A stretch of DNA of 64,000 nt, from positions 62,001 to 126,000 of the forward strand of contig NZ_BSSV01000007.1 in the NCBI RefSeq assembly GCF_030161435.1, given 5' to 3'. The notes below the pieces were generated by a model. The model ran no database searches, had not been told where the DNA came from, and worked only from the letters and a program-made list of their open reading frames with translations. Shown piece after piece: positions 36,106-46,263 of the stretch. This stretch comes from Thalassotalea loyana. Its GTDB lineage: Bacteria; Pseudomonadota; Gammaproteobacteria; Enterobacterales; Alteromonadaceae. Positions within the stretch are counted from its first letter, which is position 1, and every line of letters starts with the position of its first letter. The position numbers were made by a program, and so were the translations under genes.

Positions 36106-37191
36106 ATGTCAGGTAATACATTTGGAAAATTATTCACCGTAACTACATTTGGTGAAAGCCACGGTTTAGGTTTAGGCGCGATTATTGATGGTTGCCCGCC
36201 AGGTATCGAATTATCAGAAGAAGACTTGCAAGTTGATTTAGACAGAAGAAAGCCTGGTACTTCTCGATATACAACAGCTCGTCGAGAAGCCGACGAAGTT
36301 AAGATTATGTCAGGTGTATTTGAGGGAAAAACAACAGGTACCCCGATCGGTTTAGTTATTCAAAATACCGATCAACGCTCAAAAGATTATGGCAACATCG
36401 CTCAGTCGTTTCGTCCTGGTCATGCGGATTACACGTACAGTCAAAAATACGGTTTTCGAGACTATCGCGGTGGAGGTCGCTCGTCAGCAAGAGAAACGGC
36501 AATGCGTGTTGCCGCTGGTGCTGTTGCTAAAAAATTCTTAAAACAAAAGCTTGGTATTGAGATTCATGGTTGTGTGAGTCAAATCGCAGATGTAAAGGCT
36601 GAATCGTTTGATTGGCAGCAAGTGGAACAGAACGCTTTCTTTTTCCCTGATGAATCAAAACTTGAGCAATTGGATGAAGTGTTGCGAGGGATTATTCGTC
36701 AAAAAGATTCTATCGGTGCCAAAGTAACGGTTATTGCTAAGAACGTTCCTGTAGGGCTTGGCGAACCTATCTTTGATCGATTAGACGCAGATATTGCCCA
36801 CGCGTTGATGGGGATAAATGCAGTGAAAGGTGTAGAGATTGGTGATGGCTTTGAGGTGGTAAGTCAAAAAGGCTCTGAGCATAGAGATGAACTAACACCT
36901 GATGGCTTTGCGACGAACCACTCTGGAGGTGTCTTAGGTGGCATATCTTCGGGCCAGGATATTGTTGCTCATATGGCGTTAAAACCGACCTCAAGTATTG
37001 GTGTTAGTGGTAAAACGATTGATGTCGATGGCAAAGAGATGGATATCATTACCAAAGGACGCCATGATCCATGTGTAGGCATTCGTGCAGTACCTATTGC
37101 AGAAGCTATGCTTGCGTTAACCTTAATGGATCATTTCATGAGAAACCGAGGCCAAAACGCTGACGTCGTATGTGACACGCCAAAAATTTAA
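36106..37191 (+). CDS. aroC: Chorismate synthase
   Basis: AroC makes chorismate from 5-enolpyruvylshikimate-3-phosphate with reduced FMN, the last step of the shikimate pathway. 361 residues, equal to E. coli. Signatures are [20 protein letters not shown] (near the N-terminus), [14 protein letters not shown] and [20 protein letters not shown]. It begins 3 nt after prmB and ends before a strong bidirectional terminator. Confidence 0.97.
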   Translation: MSGNTFGKLFTVTTFGESHGLGLGAIIDGCPPGIELSEEDLQVDLDRRKPGTSRYTTARREADEVKIMSGVFEGKTTGTPIGLVIQNTDQRSKDYGNIAQSFRPGHADYTYSQKYGFRDYRGGGRSSARETAMRVAAGAVAKKFLKQKLGIEIHGCVSQIADVKAESFDWQQVEQNAFFFPDESKLEQLDEVLRGIIRQKDSIGAKVTVIAKNVPVGLGEPIFDRLDADIAHALMGINAVKGVEIGDGFEVVSQKGSEHRDELTPDGFATNHSGGVLGGISSGQDIVAHMALKPTSSIGVSGKTIDVDGKEMDIITKGRHDPCVGIRAVPIAEAMLALTLMDHFMRNRGQNADVVCDTPKI

Positions 37192-37203
37192 TCAGCGATA
37201 GAC

Positions 37204-37236
37204 AAAAAAAAGGCAGAGCGTTGACTCTGCCTTTTT
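37204..37236. terminator. Bidirectional terminator between aroC and lipA
   Basis: An A run with GGCAGAG pairs with CTCTGCC and a T run, loop CGTTGA. U tracts on both strands fit the convergent genes on either side. Confidence 0.92.
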
Positions 37237-37254
37237 TATATCCGAAAAGAAATA

Positions 37255-38223
37255 TTACTTTACTTCTTCGCCTGCTGCTTGTTTGTCAGCATGGTAGCTT
37301 GAACGCACAAGTGGACCACAAGCAGCGTGCTCAAAGCCCATTTTGTCAGCTTCGCGTTTGAACATTTCGAACTCATCAGGATGAACATAACGCTCTACCG
37401 GCAAGTGATGTTTACTTGGTTGTAAGTATTGACCAATAGTCAGCATAGTAACGCCATGAGCACGTAAATCACGCATTACTTCCAAAATCTCTTCGTTGGT
37501 TTCACCTAAACCAACCATTAAGCCTGACTTTGTTGGTACGTCTGGATTGGCTTCACCAAACTTTTTCAATAAATCTAGTGACCACTGGTAATTTGCACCA
37601 GGGCGGGCCTTCGTATAGAGACGAGGTGCTGTTTCTAAGTTATGGTTAAAAACATGCGGTGGATGTTCATTTAGGATCTCTAATGCACGGTCCATACGGC
37701 CTCTGAAATCAGGCACTAGGATTTCAACTTTAGTGTTTGGCGCATGTTTATCGATTTCTTTAATACACTCTGCAAATTGGCTAGCACCACCATCTCGCAG
37801 GTCGTCACGATCAACAGAGGTAATCACGACATACTTCAGTGCCATGTCTTTAAGTGTTAATGCAAGTTTCTCTGGCTCATTGGCATCAGGTGCTAATGGA
37901 CGGCCATGACCTACATCACAAAATGGGCAACGACGGGTACAAATATCACCTAAAATCATGAAGGTAGCAGTACCGTGGTTAAAACACTCTGATAGGTTAG
38001 GGCATGAAGCTTCTTCACAAACTGAATGCAGGTTGTGTTTTCTTAGCGATTGCTTGATATGGTCAATACGCTCAGAGCTTCGTGGTAATTTGATACGTAA
38101 CCAATCTGGTTTTCTTAACATTGTTTCGCGTTCAGACGGCACAACTTTTATTGGAATGTGCGCCATTTTTTCTGCATCACGTAATTTTGTACCTGGAGTA
38201 ATGCGTGAAGATTTAGTTGTCAT
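37255..38223 (-). CDS. lipA: Lipoyl synthase
   Basis: LipA is a radical-SAM enzyme that inserts two sulfurs into protein-bound octanoate. 322 residues. The auxiliary cluster motif C-x4-C-x5-C appears in [12 protein letters not shown], and the SAM cluster motif is [13 protein letters not shown] (CxxxCxxC). It starts inside the end of lipB (11-nt overlap), so both steps of lipoate attachment are coupled. Confidence 0.97.
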   Translation of the reverse strand: MTTKSSRITPGTKLRDAEKMAHIPIKVVPSERETMLRKPDWLRIKLPRSSERIDHIKQSLRKHNLHSVCEEASCPNLSECFNHGTATFMILGDICTRRCPFCDVGHGRPLAPDANEPEKLALTLKDMALKYVVITSVDRDDLRDGGASQFAECIKEIDKHAPNTKVEILVPDFRGRMDRALEILNEHPPHVFNHNLETAPRLYTKARPGANYQWSLDLLKKFGEANPDVPTKSGLMVGLGETNEEILEVMRDLRAHGVTMLTIGQYLQPSKHHLPVERYVHPDEFEMFKREADKMGFEHAACGPLVRSSYHADKQAAGEEVK

Positions 38224-38914
38224 AATCTGCTTTTAACCCTGTTTCATAGCTAACGTCGGTAGCTTTAAAGAGTGATATTAATTCTTGTGTTAATGCATTG
38301 CCCGCTTCCTCAACTGTTTGAGGACCGCCAATATTCTTTGTTTGGATCATTTCCAAGCCGGCATAACCACACGGGTTTATTCGTAAGAAGGGCTCTAGAT
38401 CCATATCAATATTCAATGCAAGACCGTGAAAAGAACAGCCTTTTCTTACGCGTAAACCTAATGATGCGATCTTTTTCTCATCAACATAGACACCAGGAGC
38501 GTCTGGTTTTGCATAAGCAGTGATGTCGTATTTAGCTAAGCAAGCAACAATTCCATTCTCGATCAGTGTAACAAGTTCACGCACACCCATTTTTCTGCGA
38601 CGTAAGTTAATCATAAAATAAATAACTTGTTGACCAGGGCCGTGATAGGTAACTTGACCACCTCTATCAACTTGAACAACAGGAATATTGCCAGGCATTA
38701 GCAAATGTTCATCTTTTCCTGCTTGGCCCTGTGTAAAAACGGGTGGGTGCTCTACTAGCCATAATTCATCGGCAATCGAGTCGTCACGTTCATCGGTGAA
38801 CTTCTGCATAGCATGCCAAACACGGGTATATTCCATGTCGGCAAGTTGTCGAATAATTAATGAATTTTGCAAGCTTTTATCTCGCTTTATTTTGTATTGG
38901 GTTATTGTAACCAA
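38213..38914 (-). CDS. lipB: Octanoyl-[ACP]:protein octanoyltransferase
   Basis: LipB transfers octanoate from ACP to lipoyl domains. 233 residues with the family core [21 protein letters not shown] (part), [21 protein letters not shown] with the catalytic lysine, and [10 protein letters not shown] with the catalytic cysteine. It may be about 14 residues long at the N-terminus compared with close relatives (whose start is near LIIRQL), so a non-ATG start nearer position 38870 is possible. Confidence 0.95.
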   Translation of the reverse strand: MVTITQYKIKRDKSLQNSLIIRQLADMEYTRVWHAMQKFTDERDDSIADELWLVEHPPVFTQGQAGKDEHLLMPGNIPVVQVDRGGQVTYHGPGQQVIYFMINLRRRKMGVRELVTLIENGIVACLAKYDITAYAKPDAPGVYVDEKKIASLGLRVRKGCSFHGLALNIDMDLEPFLRINPCGYAGLEMIQTKNIGGPQTVEEAGNALTQELISLFKATDVSYETGLKADYDN

Positions 38915-38954
38915 ATTTTATATTGATATCGACGCGTATTGCGCATGACATTAG

Positions 38955-39218
38955 TTATAGAACGTAACGTACTTGCTCAATATCGTTGAGTGTTTTGTAG
39001 ATAAGCTCAATGTGCTCTTTTGATGTTACGCGTACAGGCACAGACACTGAGTGGTAATTACCTTTAGAGCTTGGTTTGATAGTTGTTGTATAGTCACCAG
39101 GTGTGTGTTTTTGCAATTCAGCGACAATTAAATCAGGTAATTCATCACATGCAACACCCATTACCTTAAAGTTCAATACGGTAGGGAAGTCTAAAAGTTC
39201 GTCAAACTTGGTTTTCAT
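38955..39218 (-). CDS. ybeD: YbeD-family protein (DUF493)
   Basis: 87 residues, as in E. coli YbeD, with KVMGVACDELPDLIV and the conserved KPSSKGNYHSVSVPV. ACT-like fold, role unproven; it always sits beside dacA and lipB. I start at ATG 39218 (MKTKFDELLDFP), which equals the E. coli start, rather than the ATG six codons upstream. Confidence 0.93.
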   Translation of the reverse strand: MKTKFDELLDFPTVLNFKVMGVACDELPDLIVAELQKHTPGDYTTTIKPSSKGNYHSVSVPVRVTSKEHIELIYKTLNDIEQVRYVL

Positions 39219-39362
39219 CTCAGTACTCTTAATCAATCAAGCGTGTTTATCAGCCAATTAAATTCAAACTGACGACTGATAAAAATTGGCGCTATTCTAA
39301 CATAAGTTGCGATATGGGGCTATGACAGGCTGATTTAAAGTATAGCGTATGATTTTAAGACG

Positions 39363-39388
39363 AAAAAAATCCCAGCATGCTGGGATTT
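39363..39388 (-). terminator. dacA terminator
   Basis: A 22-bp perfect palindrome centred on GCATGC (39367-39388), with an A run on its left that reads as a T tract on the minus strand, downstream of dacA. Confidence 0.88.
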
Positions 39389-39421
39389 CTTTCTATTCAA
39401 GATAAAAGTATTTGAATTTTA

Positions 39422-40609
39422 TTAGTTTTCAAACTGCAGTTTAAAGTAGTCCATTAATTGAGAGAACATGCTACCTTCATTGACTTCTTTTAATGTCACT
39501 AATGGGTAAGAAGCAATATCTTCACCGTCCAATTGTAAAAATAACTTACCTACAACTTTACCTTTCTCAATCGGTGCAATTAACTTTTCATTCAACTCAA
39601 AGTTAGCCTTTAAGTTTTTACGTTGGCCACGTGGAATCGTGATCGGAGTATCAGTTAAAATACCTAGTTCGATTTGCTCTACATCTCCCATCCATACGCG
39701 ATGTTCAGCGAACTTATCACCCGCCTTATATGGCGTAATTGTTTCAAAAAATCTGAAGCCGTAGTTAAGTAATTTTTTACTCTCAACCTTTCGAGCACGT
39801 TCACTTTCTGTACCCATTACAACACTAACAAGACGCATACCACCTTTAGTAGCTGATGTAACTAAACTGTAGCCAGCTTGCGATGTATGACCCGTTTTAA
39901 TGCCGTCAACATTCATACTTTTATCCCACAATAAACTATTGCGGTTGTATTGTTTGATGTTGTTATAAGTGTAAGATTTTTGTTTGTACAACACATATTC
40001 ATTTGGTACATCACGAATTAACGCAACTGCCAATGTTGCCATATCACGAGGTGTAGTGAAGTGATCTTGGCTATGCAAACCATGGCTGTTTTCAAAATAT
40101 GAGCTTGTCATGCCAAGTTGTTCTGCATGTGCATTCATAAGATCTGCAAAGGCGCTCTCACTACCAGCAATATGTTCTGCCATAGCTACACAAGCGTCGT
40201 TACCTGAAGCAACAATAATACCTTGGTTCAAATCGTCTACAGTAACTTCTGTACCGACTTCGATAAACATTTTTGATGAGTCAGGAAAGTTTTTTGCCCA
40301 AGCTTCCTCGCTAATTGTTACTTTGTCGGTCGGGCTAATATTACCATCAGCAATCTCCTTACCAATGATGTAGCTAGTCATCATCTTTGTTAGACTAGCT
40401 GGAGCAAGTTGGCTATCTGCATTGCCTTCAGCAATAACCTTACCGGTTGTGTAATCAATTAGAATGTGGCCTTTAGCATTAACTTGCGGTGGCTCAGGAA
40501 TAATTGCAGCTTGAGCAACCGAAATTGCTGAGAAAGTAACTGCGCTAATAAGGGAAAATAAAGTAAGGCGAGATTTTGCTGATTTTCTTGCAGCCAACGT
40601 TTGCGACAT
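39422..40609 (-). CDS. dacA: D-alanyl-D-alanine carboxypeptidase (PBP5/6 type)
   Basis: DacA trims the terminal D-Ala of peptidoglycan stem peptides. 395 residues: signal peptide to about residue 34 (ending VAQAA), SxxK motif in APASLTKMM, SGN in ASGNDACVAMAEH, KTG in DGIKTGHTS. The C-terminal domain ends in an amphipathic helix (MFSQLMDYFKLQF) that attaches to the membrane. AGGT lies just before the ATG. It is the last member of the rodA/rlpA block and ends at its own terminator. Confidence 0.96.
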   Translation of the reverse strand: MSQTLAARKSAKSRLTLFSLISAVTFSAISVAQAAIIPEPPQVNAKGHILIDYTTGKVIAEGNADSQLAPASLTKMMTSYIIGKEIADGNISPTDKVTISEEAWAKNFPDSSKMFIEVGTEVTVDDLNQGIIVASGNDACVAMAEHIAGSESAFADLMNAHAEQLGMTSSYFENSHGLHSQDHFTTPRDMATLAVALIRDVPNEYVLYKQKSYTYNNIKQYNRNSLLWDKSMNVDGIKTGHTSQAGYSLVTSATKGGMRLVSVVMGTESERARKVESKKLLNYGFRFFETITPYKAGDKFAEHRVWMGDVEQIELGILTDTPITIPRGQRKNLKANFELNEKLIAPIEKGKVVGKLFLQLDGEDIASYPLVTLKEVNEGSMFSQLMDYFKLQFEN

Positions 40610-40707
40610 GGTTTACCTATATAATTCTTATCAAATAAAGACTCAAAATTGCCGATTAGTATATCACTTTTACTAAGCTTGGCTACGTGCAGACGAGCTT
40701 GAATTTC

Positions 40708-41538
40708 CTACATTACAACTTTTTTACTAAAAGCTTTCGGATAACCGGAAGATTTTAATGTCTCGAGAATTTCATTTGCTTCGTCTTGTGTTGATATTGG
40801 ACCAAGCTGAACACGAAAAATTCCATCTTTTTCATTTGCTTGTACAGGTTTTTGATAAAGAGAGGTTAGTGCGCTTGCTAGCGAGTTTGCCATTGTTGAA
40901 CTTTTGGTGGCGAATATTTGAATTATGTAAGCATCTGTTAATGGTGTATTTGATGCGACCGCATTAGTTTTGTCTTTCTTGGCAACGGTTGTTGGCGCAG
41001 TTTTCGTTGAGGCTGTTTTAGCACGCTCAATAATATCAACGCGAACATTTGCTGTGCCGTGTTTTAACATGTCGAGTTTATATGCTGCACTAAAACTCAG
41101 ATCTATGACTCTACCGGGGTGAAAAGGTCCTCGGTCATTTACCCTTACAACGACGGTTTTATTGTTGTCGAGGTTTGTCACTTTAACGTAAGAGGGAAGA
41201 GGTAAGTGTTTATGCGCTGCACTCATTGCGTACATATTATATATTTCGCCGTTCGACGTTAAATGACCATGAAATTTTTCGCCATAGTAAGAGGCAATGC
41301 CAGTTTCGGAAAATCCTGCCGCAGAAGGCATGACTTTGTAATGTTGGCCGCGAACTGTGTAGTCTCTGTTGCCACCACGTGAAGGAGGCTCAAACGTTGG
41401 AATCGCATCTTCAAGCTCAGTCGCTGTAGGTAAACGGGAAGGGGTTGTGTCATGTTTTTGGCTGTAACGACCATTGCTAGCACACCCTGAGATCAATATT
41501 AACGCTACAACGCCAATTAACGACTGTTTTAAAACCAT
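40708..41538 (-). CDS. rlpA: Septal ring lytic transglycosylase RlpA
   Basis: 276-residue lipoprotein: the lipobox ISGCASNG is at about residues 17-24. A double-psi beta-barrel domain follows (about 75-165; [20 protein letters not shown], in part, RVNDRGPF and [15 protein letters not shown]). The C-terminus (about 200-275) is a SPOR domain that binds denuded glycan at the septum. RlpA cleaves such glycan. It follows rodA by 58 nt. Confidence 0.95.
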   Translation of the reverse strand: MVLKQSLIGVVALILISGCASNGRYSQKHDTTPSRLPTATELEDAIPTFEPPSRGGNRDYTVRGQHYKVMPSAAGFSETGIASYYGEKFHGHLTSNGEIYNMYAMSAAHKHLPLPSYVKVTNLDNNKTVVVRVNDRGPFHPGRVIDLSFSAAYKLDMLKHGTANVRVDIIERAKTASTKTAPTTVAKKDKTNAVASNTPLTDAYIIQIFATKSSTMANSLASALTSLYQKPVQANEKDGIFRVQLGPISTQDEANEILETLKSSGYPKAFSKKVVM

Positions 41539-41596
41539 GAGATCCTTGAAAACGACAGCTATTCATGTACGTATAAGATCATCGTTGGTGAATTCG

Positions 41597-42715
41597 CTAT
41601 GCGATAAATCTTCTACGTGTACCAATTGCCATTAGCATGCCAAATCCTGCCATTAATGTCACCATGGATGTGCCACCATAACTCACTAATGGTAAAGGAA
41701 CACCTACAACAGGGAGTAAGCCTGATACCATACCAATATTAACGAAGACATAAACAAAAAAGGTTAGGGTAATACTGCCAGCTAATAGTTTTGTAAAAGC
41801 ATGTTGCGCTTTAATTGCTATCCACAAACCTCGCATTACGATTGCAAGGTACACTAACAAAAGAGCGAGAACACCGATTAAGCCAAATTCTTCACTGAAA
41901 ACAGAAAAAATAAAGTCGGTATGTCGTTCTGGTAAGAATTCAAGTTGTGATTGGGTACCTTGAAGCCAGCCTTTCCCCCAAATTCCTCCAGAACCTATCG
42001 CAATTTTTGATTGGATAATGTGATAACCAGAGCCGAGAGGATCCTGTTCAGGGTTCAAAAACGTCAATACACGTTGTTTTTGATACTCTTTCATCAAAAA
42101 CATCCACATAATCGGCGTAAATGCTGATGCTAAACCAACACATGTACCAATAAGCTTCCAACTCGCTCCCGCCAAGAATATGACGAAAATACCTGAACTA
42201 GCGATAAGCAAAGAAGTACCTAAGTCAGGTTGTTTGGCAATTAACAATGTTGGGATAAGCACTAAAATAAAGGCCACAATAATGTGATGTAATTTAGCGG
42301 GGAGATCGAACTGGCTGATATACCATGCAATCATTATAGGCACGATAAGTTTCATAATCTCAGAGGGTTGAAACTTCATGAAACCTAAGTCTAACCAGCG
42401 TTGTGCGCCTTTGCCAACGTGGCCAAATAGCAGTACGCCAACTAGCATGAGCCCGCCAACGAGAAATAAGGGCACTGCCCATTTACGATAGATCAGAGGG
42501 TTGATTTGTGCGATGGCAAACATCACAACAAGGCCAACACCCAGTCTTGTCACTTGGCGTTTTACAAGGTCAATATCCTGACCTCCAGCGCTGTATACAA
42601 CAAATAGGCCCAATGTCATTAACACGAGTAAGCCGATCAATAGCGGTACATCAATATGAATTTTTTGCCAAAATGTTTGCTTTTTTGCTTGGTCGTGGCC
42701 AATTCTTGATGCCAT
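41597..42715 (-). CDS. rodA: Rod shape-determining protein RodA
   Basis: RodA is the SEDS peptidoglycan glycosyltransferase of the elongasome, partner of PBP2. 372 residues, about ten helices, with QPDLGTSLLIA, the extracellular GWLQGTQSQLEFLPERHTDFIF segment (in part), and the C-terminal PLPLVSYGGTSM. Its start overlaps the mrdA stop as TAATG, in line with stoichiometric synthesis. Confidence 0.97.
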   Translation of the reverse strand: MASRIGHDQAKKQTFWQKIHIDVPLLIGLLVLMTLGLFVVYSAGGQDIDLVKRQVTRLGVGLVVMFAIAQINPLIYRKWAVPLFLVGGLMLVGVLLFGHVGKGAQRWLDLGFMKFQPSEIMKLIVPIMIAWYISQFDLPAKLHHIIVAFILVLIPTLLIAKQPDLGTSLLIASSGIFVIFLAGASWKLIGTCVGLASAFTPIMWMFLMKEYQKQRVLTFLNPEQDPLGSGYHIIQSKIAIGSGGIWGKGWLQGTQSQLEFLPERHTDFIFSVFSEEFGLIGVLALLLVYLAIVMRGLWIAIKAQHAFTKLLAGSITLTFFVYVFVNIGMVSGLLPVVGVPLPLVSYGGTSMVTLMAGFGMLMAIGTRRRFIA

Positions 42716-44682
42716 TAGTGTCCACCTTGTGAAGGATGCGCATGATTGTGATCTGTGTCATCTGAATTGAATGCAACGACTTTACCTTCTATGACTCGAT
42801 TACCAAAATATTGGTCCATTATTTGTCTAGCAACTGGGGCGGCATTTGTTCCACCGCCACCTTTGGCAACATTTTCAATGGCAACGGCAACAACTATCTC
42901 TGGGCTTTCATATGGGGCAAAGGCAATAAACATGGCGTTATCACGCTTGTTTTCTTGAATTTTATCAGCTTCATATTCTTCGTCTTCACCCAAGCTTGCG
43001 ACCTGAGCTGAGCCTGTTTTACCGGCAGCGTCGTAGGTTGTACCAATAAAAGCGTCGTGAGCCGTCGCACCTAATTTTTGAACGGTCGTGTGCATTGCAT
43101 CCAACACGTAATCCCAGTTTTTACTATTTTTGAGCTCAATAGGTGGCATATCATCTAGTTCATATGGAATTTGAACAGCATCTTGATAATCAGTACTAAA
43201 GCCTGCTTGTGCTTGGCTTGTGGACTTTAGCAAGTGAGGAGGTTTTATTTCGCCTTTGTTTACTAATATCGACGTTGCTTGGGCTAATTGTAAAGGTGTA
43301 ACTGTCCAATAGCTTTGGCCGATTCCAACCAATACCGTTTCACCAGCATACCAAGGCTGATTGAATCGACCACGCTTCCATTCTTCGCTCGGCAATATTC
43401 CACGTGATTCTTCGTGAATATCGATACCAGTATATTCACCGAAGCCAAATTTTGCCATCAGATCACTAATTCGGTCGATACCAAGCTTATAAGCAAGATC
43501 ATAAAAATATACGTTACATGACTGCTCAATGGAGGTTTTTAAATCTACCCAGCCATGGCCCCAGCGTTTCCAATCACGGAACTTCCTTTTTACACCTTCA
43601 ATTTGATACCAGCCTACGTCGTTAATTTTGCTCTCAGGTGTCACTATATCGTGATCTAATCCTGCCAAGGCAATAAATGGCTTGATTGTTGACGCGGGCG
43701 GATAACCTTGCACTGAACGATTTAATAGTGGTAAATCTTTCGAGTTTAATAGTTTTTTATAGTTCTTTGAGCTAATTCCGTGAACAAATAGGTTGCCATC
43801 ATAACCAGGGTTTGAGTACATCGCCAAAATGCCCCCGTCTCGAGGGTCAATTGCAACAACAGCACCACGTTTTCCTGAAAGCGCACGTTTAGCAATCATT
43901 TGAAGTTCAATATCTATCGTCAGGGTCAGGTCTTTCCCTGGGATTGGTGGAGTCGAACTTAACGTCCGGATAACACGCCCTTTATTATTGATTTCGACTT
44001 CTTGGTGACCAATTGTGCCATGCAATATATCTTCATAGTACCGCTCTAACCCCAATTTACCGATATTACGGGTGGCGGCATAATTTTCACTTTTCCCTTC
44101 TTCTTCGAGTTTTATCACATCTCGAGAATTGATTCTTGCAACGTAGCCAAGTGAATGTGTTGTTAAATCTGCAAATGGGTAATATCGCTTTAAACGGGCT
44201 TCGATCGTTGCGCCTGGGAATTTATGCTGATTCACACTTAAAAGTGCGACTTGCTGATCACTTAATCGTGTCGATAACTCAACCGGTTTAAACCGTCGAT
44301 TACTGCGTAATTGCTTAAAAAATTTAGCTTTCTGCTCAGGTGATATATCGAGTAGCTGTGCAAGGCCGTCGACGGTAGCTTGAATGTCTTTTGTTTGTTC
44401 AGGAATGATCTCAAGTGAATAAATGGGTTTGTTTTCAGCGAGTAAAACCCCATTTCTGTCATAGATTAGGCCACGGTTAGGCGCGACTGGCAGAAGTTTA
44501 ATTCGGTTCGAGTTAGAGCGAGTTTGGTATTTTTCGTAAGAATCCACTTGCAGGGTATAGGCGTTACTAAATAATACAAGTAACATTACAACGACGCCAA
44601 TTAAGGCGAAGAATGTGCGGCGAGCGAATAGATTAGCTTCGGCGCTGTGATTTCTTATGGTGACGCGTTTACTACGAGCCAT
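42715..44682 (-). CDS. mrdA: Penicillin-binding protein 2
   Basis: PBP2 is the elongasome transpeptidase. 655 residues: membrane anchor at about 28-45, pedestal domain to about 230, then the transpeptidase domain with SxxK in PPASTIKPF, SxN in EQSCNVYF and KTG in AAGKTGSAQ. The C-terminal tail is His/Asp-rich (DDTDHNHAHPSQGGH). It begins 1 nt after rlmH and overlaps rodA. Confidence 0.97.
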   Translation of the reverse strand: MARSKRVTIRNHSAEANLFARRTFFALIGVVVMLLVLFSNAYTLQVDSYEKYQTRSNSNRIKLLPVAPNRGLIYDRNGVLLAENKPIYSLEIIPEQTKDIQATVDGLAQLLDISPEQKAKFFKQLRSNRRFKPVELSTRLSDQQVALLSVNQHKFPGATIEARLKRYYPFADLTTHSLGYVARINSRDVIKLEEEGKSENYAATRNIGKLGLERYYEDILHGTIGHQEVEINNKGRVIRTLSSTPPIPGKDLTLTIDIELQMIAKRALSGKRGAVVAIDPRDGGILAMYSNPGYDGNLFVHGISSKNYKKLLNSKDLPLLNRSVQGYPPASTIKPFIALAGLDHDIVTPESKINDVGWYQIEGVKRKFRDWKRWGHGWVDLKTSIEQSCNVYFYDLAYKLGIDRISDLMAKFGFGEYTGIDIHEESRGILPSEEWKRGRFNQPWYAGETVLVGIGQSYWTVTPLQLAQATSILVNKGEIKPPHLLKSTSQAQAGFSTDYQDAVQIPYELDDMPPIELKNSKNWDYVLDAMHTTVQKLGATAHDAFIGTTYDAAGKTGSAQVASLGEDEEYEADKIQENKRDNAMFIAFAPYESPEIVVAVAIENVAKGGGGTNAAPVARQIMDQYFGNRVIEGKVVAFNSDDTDHNHAHPSQGGH

Positions 44683-44683
44683 A

Positions 44684-45154
44684 TCACTCCCTGTGATAAG
44701 GATGGTTATTGTTTAAGCTCCACGCTCGATACAAGCTTTCTGCTAAGAAAATTCTTACCATTGGGTGCGGGAGCGTTAGATTTGATAACGACCATTTTTG
44801 TTCTGAGGCTGCAATACATGCAGGCGCTAAACCTTCTGGGCCGCCTACAAGTAACGCAACATCACGACCATCGTTTTGCCACCTGTCTAGTTGCTTCGCA
44901 AGCTCTGGGGTGTCCCAAGGTTTGCCCAATACTTCTAGTGTTACTATGCGCGAACCTTTTGGTATTGCCGCAAGCATTTGCTCGCCTTCTTTTTCCAAAA
45001 TGCGCGCAATATCAGCATTCTTGCCTCTTTTTCCTGGTGGAATTTCCACTAGGTGAAACGACATATCTCTTGGAAAGCGACGGGTGTACTCGGTAAAACC
45101 TTCAGTAACCCATTTCGGCATTTTGTTGCCGACAGCATAAAGGGTAATGCGCAT
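44684..45154 (-). CDS. rlmH: 23S rRNA pseudouridine-1915 N3-methyltransferase
   Basis: 156 residues (E. coli 155). SPOUT-fold marks are [32 protein letters not shown] (the SAM loop) and a C-terminal [24 protein letters not shown] in part. It modifies helix 69 of 23S rRNA on the assembled 70S ribosome. It follows rsfS by about 45 nt. Confidence 0.96.
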   Translation of the reverse strand: MRITLYAVGNKMPKWVTEGFTEYTRRFPRDMSFHLVEIPPGKRGKNADIARILEKEGEQMLAAIPKGSRIVTLEVLGKPWDTPELAKQLDRWQNDGRDVALLVGGPEGLAPACIAASEQKWSLSNLTLPHPMVRIFLAESLYRAWSLNNNHPYHRE

Positions 45155-45199
45155 AGTAATGTTAAACCTGTTGGGATCTATATCTCGTTCTAGTTAGGC

Positions 45200-45517
45200 T
45201 TATGACCACAGTTGTTCTAATTGGTATCGATCACGCATTTCATCAGTCATTACGTGAACAATAATGTCGCCTAAATCAACAAGTGACCATTCACCGACAT
45301 CGTTACCTTCTGTGCCAAGTGGTTCATGACCTTGAGCACGGCACTCGATAACTACGTGGTCAGCGATTGATTTTACATGGCGGTTTGAATTACCTGAACA
45401 AATGATCATCTGTGAAGCAAAGCTCGCTTTTTCTTCAATGTCTAAAACGGTAATGTCTCGGCCTTTCATGTCGTCAAGTTTGTCGACGACAAATGCACTT
45501 AATGCGTCTAATTGCAA
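45200..45517 (-). CDS. rsfS: Ribosomal silencing factor RsfS
   Basis: 105 residues. RsfS binds uL14 on the large subunit and blocks subunit joining in starvation. ASQMIICSGNSNRHVKSIADH (part) and EGNDVGEWSLVDLGDIIVHVM (part) are the family signatures. Order nadD-rsfS-rlmH is conserved in gammaproteobacteria. Confidence 0.96.
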   Translation of the reverse strand: MQLDALSAFVVDKLDDMKGRDITVLDIEEKASFASQMIICSGNSNRHVKSIADHVVIECRAQGHEPLGTEGNDVGEWSLVDLGDIIVHVMTDEMRDRYQLEQLWS

Positions 45518-45598
45518 AGTTTCTATCCTGTTAAGGGGAAAAATAAGCGAGAGTTTAGCATTTTTCCCTGTTGCTCGTCATCACATAGAAACGAGTTT

Positions 45599-46237
45599 TT
45601 AGCGATAGAGATTGTGAGATTTTATGTATTGCTCAACGCACTCTGGAACAAGTGAGCTGATATCTTGATGTTTGGCAACCATCTCTCGAATAGTTGAGGA
45701 AGCAATATCGAAGGATTGTGGAGGCATTAAAATGATGTTACCACAAGACTTAGATTGCCTGTCATTTAGGAATTGGCCTGCGTCAATAAGCTCATTTTGA
45801 AGGTCAGTTTGAACGTTTGATAGATCATAACCAGGACGCGTTGTGACGACTAAATTTGCTAACTCAAGTATCTTTTTATAATTCTTCCATAAATGGAAGT
45901 TAACGAGCGAGTCCATACCGATAAAAAAGAAAATGTCTAATTCGCGTTGTTTGTCTTTGAATGCCTGTAATGTTTTTACTGTGTAGGAGGTTTCACCTTG
46001 TTCAAGCTCATAGGTTTCAAGGTAAAAACAAGGATGTTCTTCACATACTAGCTTAAGCATGTTTACTCTGTGCTTGGTTGAAATAGTTGGCGCTTCCTTA
46101 AGAGGCGGAATATTTGCTGGCATTAGCGCAACTTTTTCAAGGCCCAGCAATTTAGCGCTTTGGCTTACAGTGTGAATGTGGCCCAAATGAATTGGATTAA
46201 AGGTACCGCCGAAAATGCCTATGCGTGAGTTTTTCAT
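45599..46237 (-). CDS. nadD: Nicotinate-nucleotide adenylyltransferase
   Basis: NadD adenylates nicotinate mononucleotide in NAD synthesis. 212 residues. GIFGGTFNPIHLGHI carries the GxFxPxHxGH nucleotidyl-transferase motif, and SSTIREMV is the ISSTxIR-type motif. It lies between holA and rsfS with short gaps. Confidence 0.96.
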   Translation of the reverse strand: MKNSRIGIFGGTFNPIHLGHIHTVSQSAKLLGLEKVALMPANIPPLKEAPTISTKHRVNMLKLVCEEHPCFYLETYELEQGETSYTVKTLQAFKDKQRELDIFFFIGMDSLVNFHLWKNYKKILELANLVVTTRPGYDLSNVQTDLQNELIDAGQFLNDRQSKSCGNIILMPPQSFDIASSTIREMVAKHQDISSLVPECVEQYIKSHNLYR

Positions 46238-46263
46238 TTTTTACCCAGGACTTAGTTTATTGA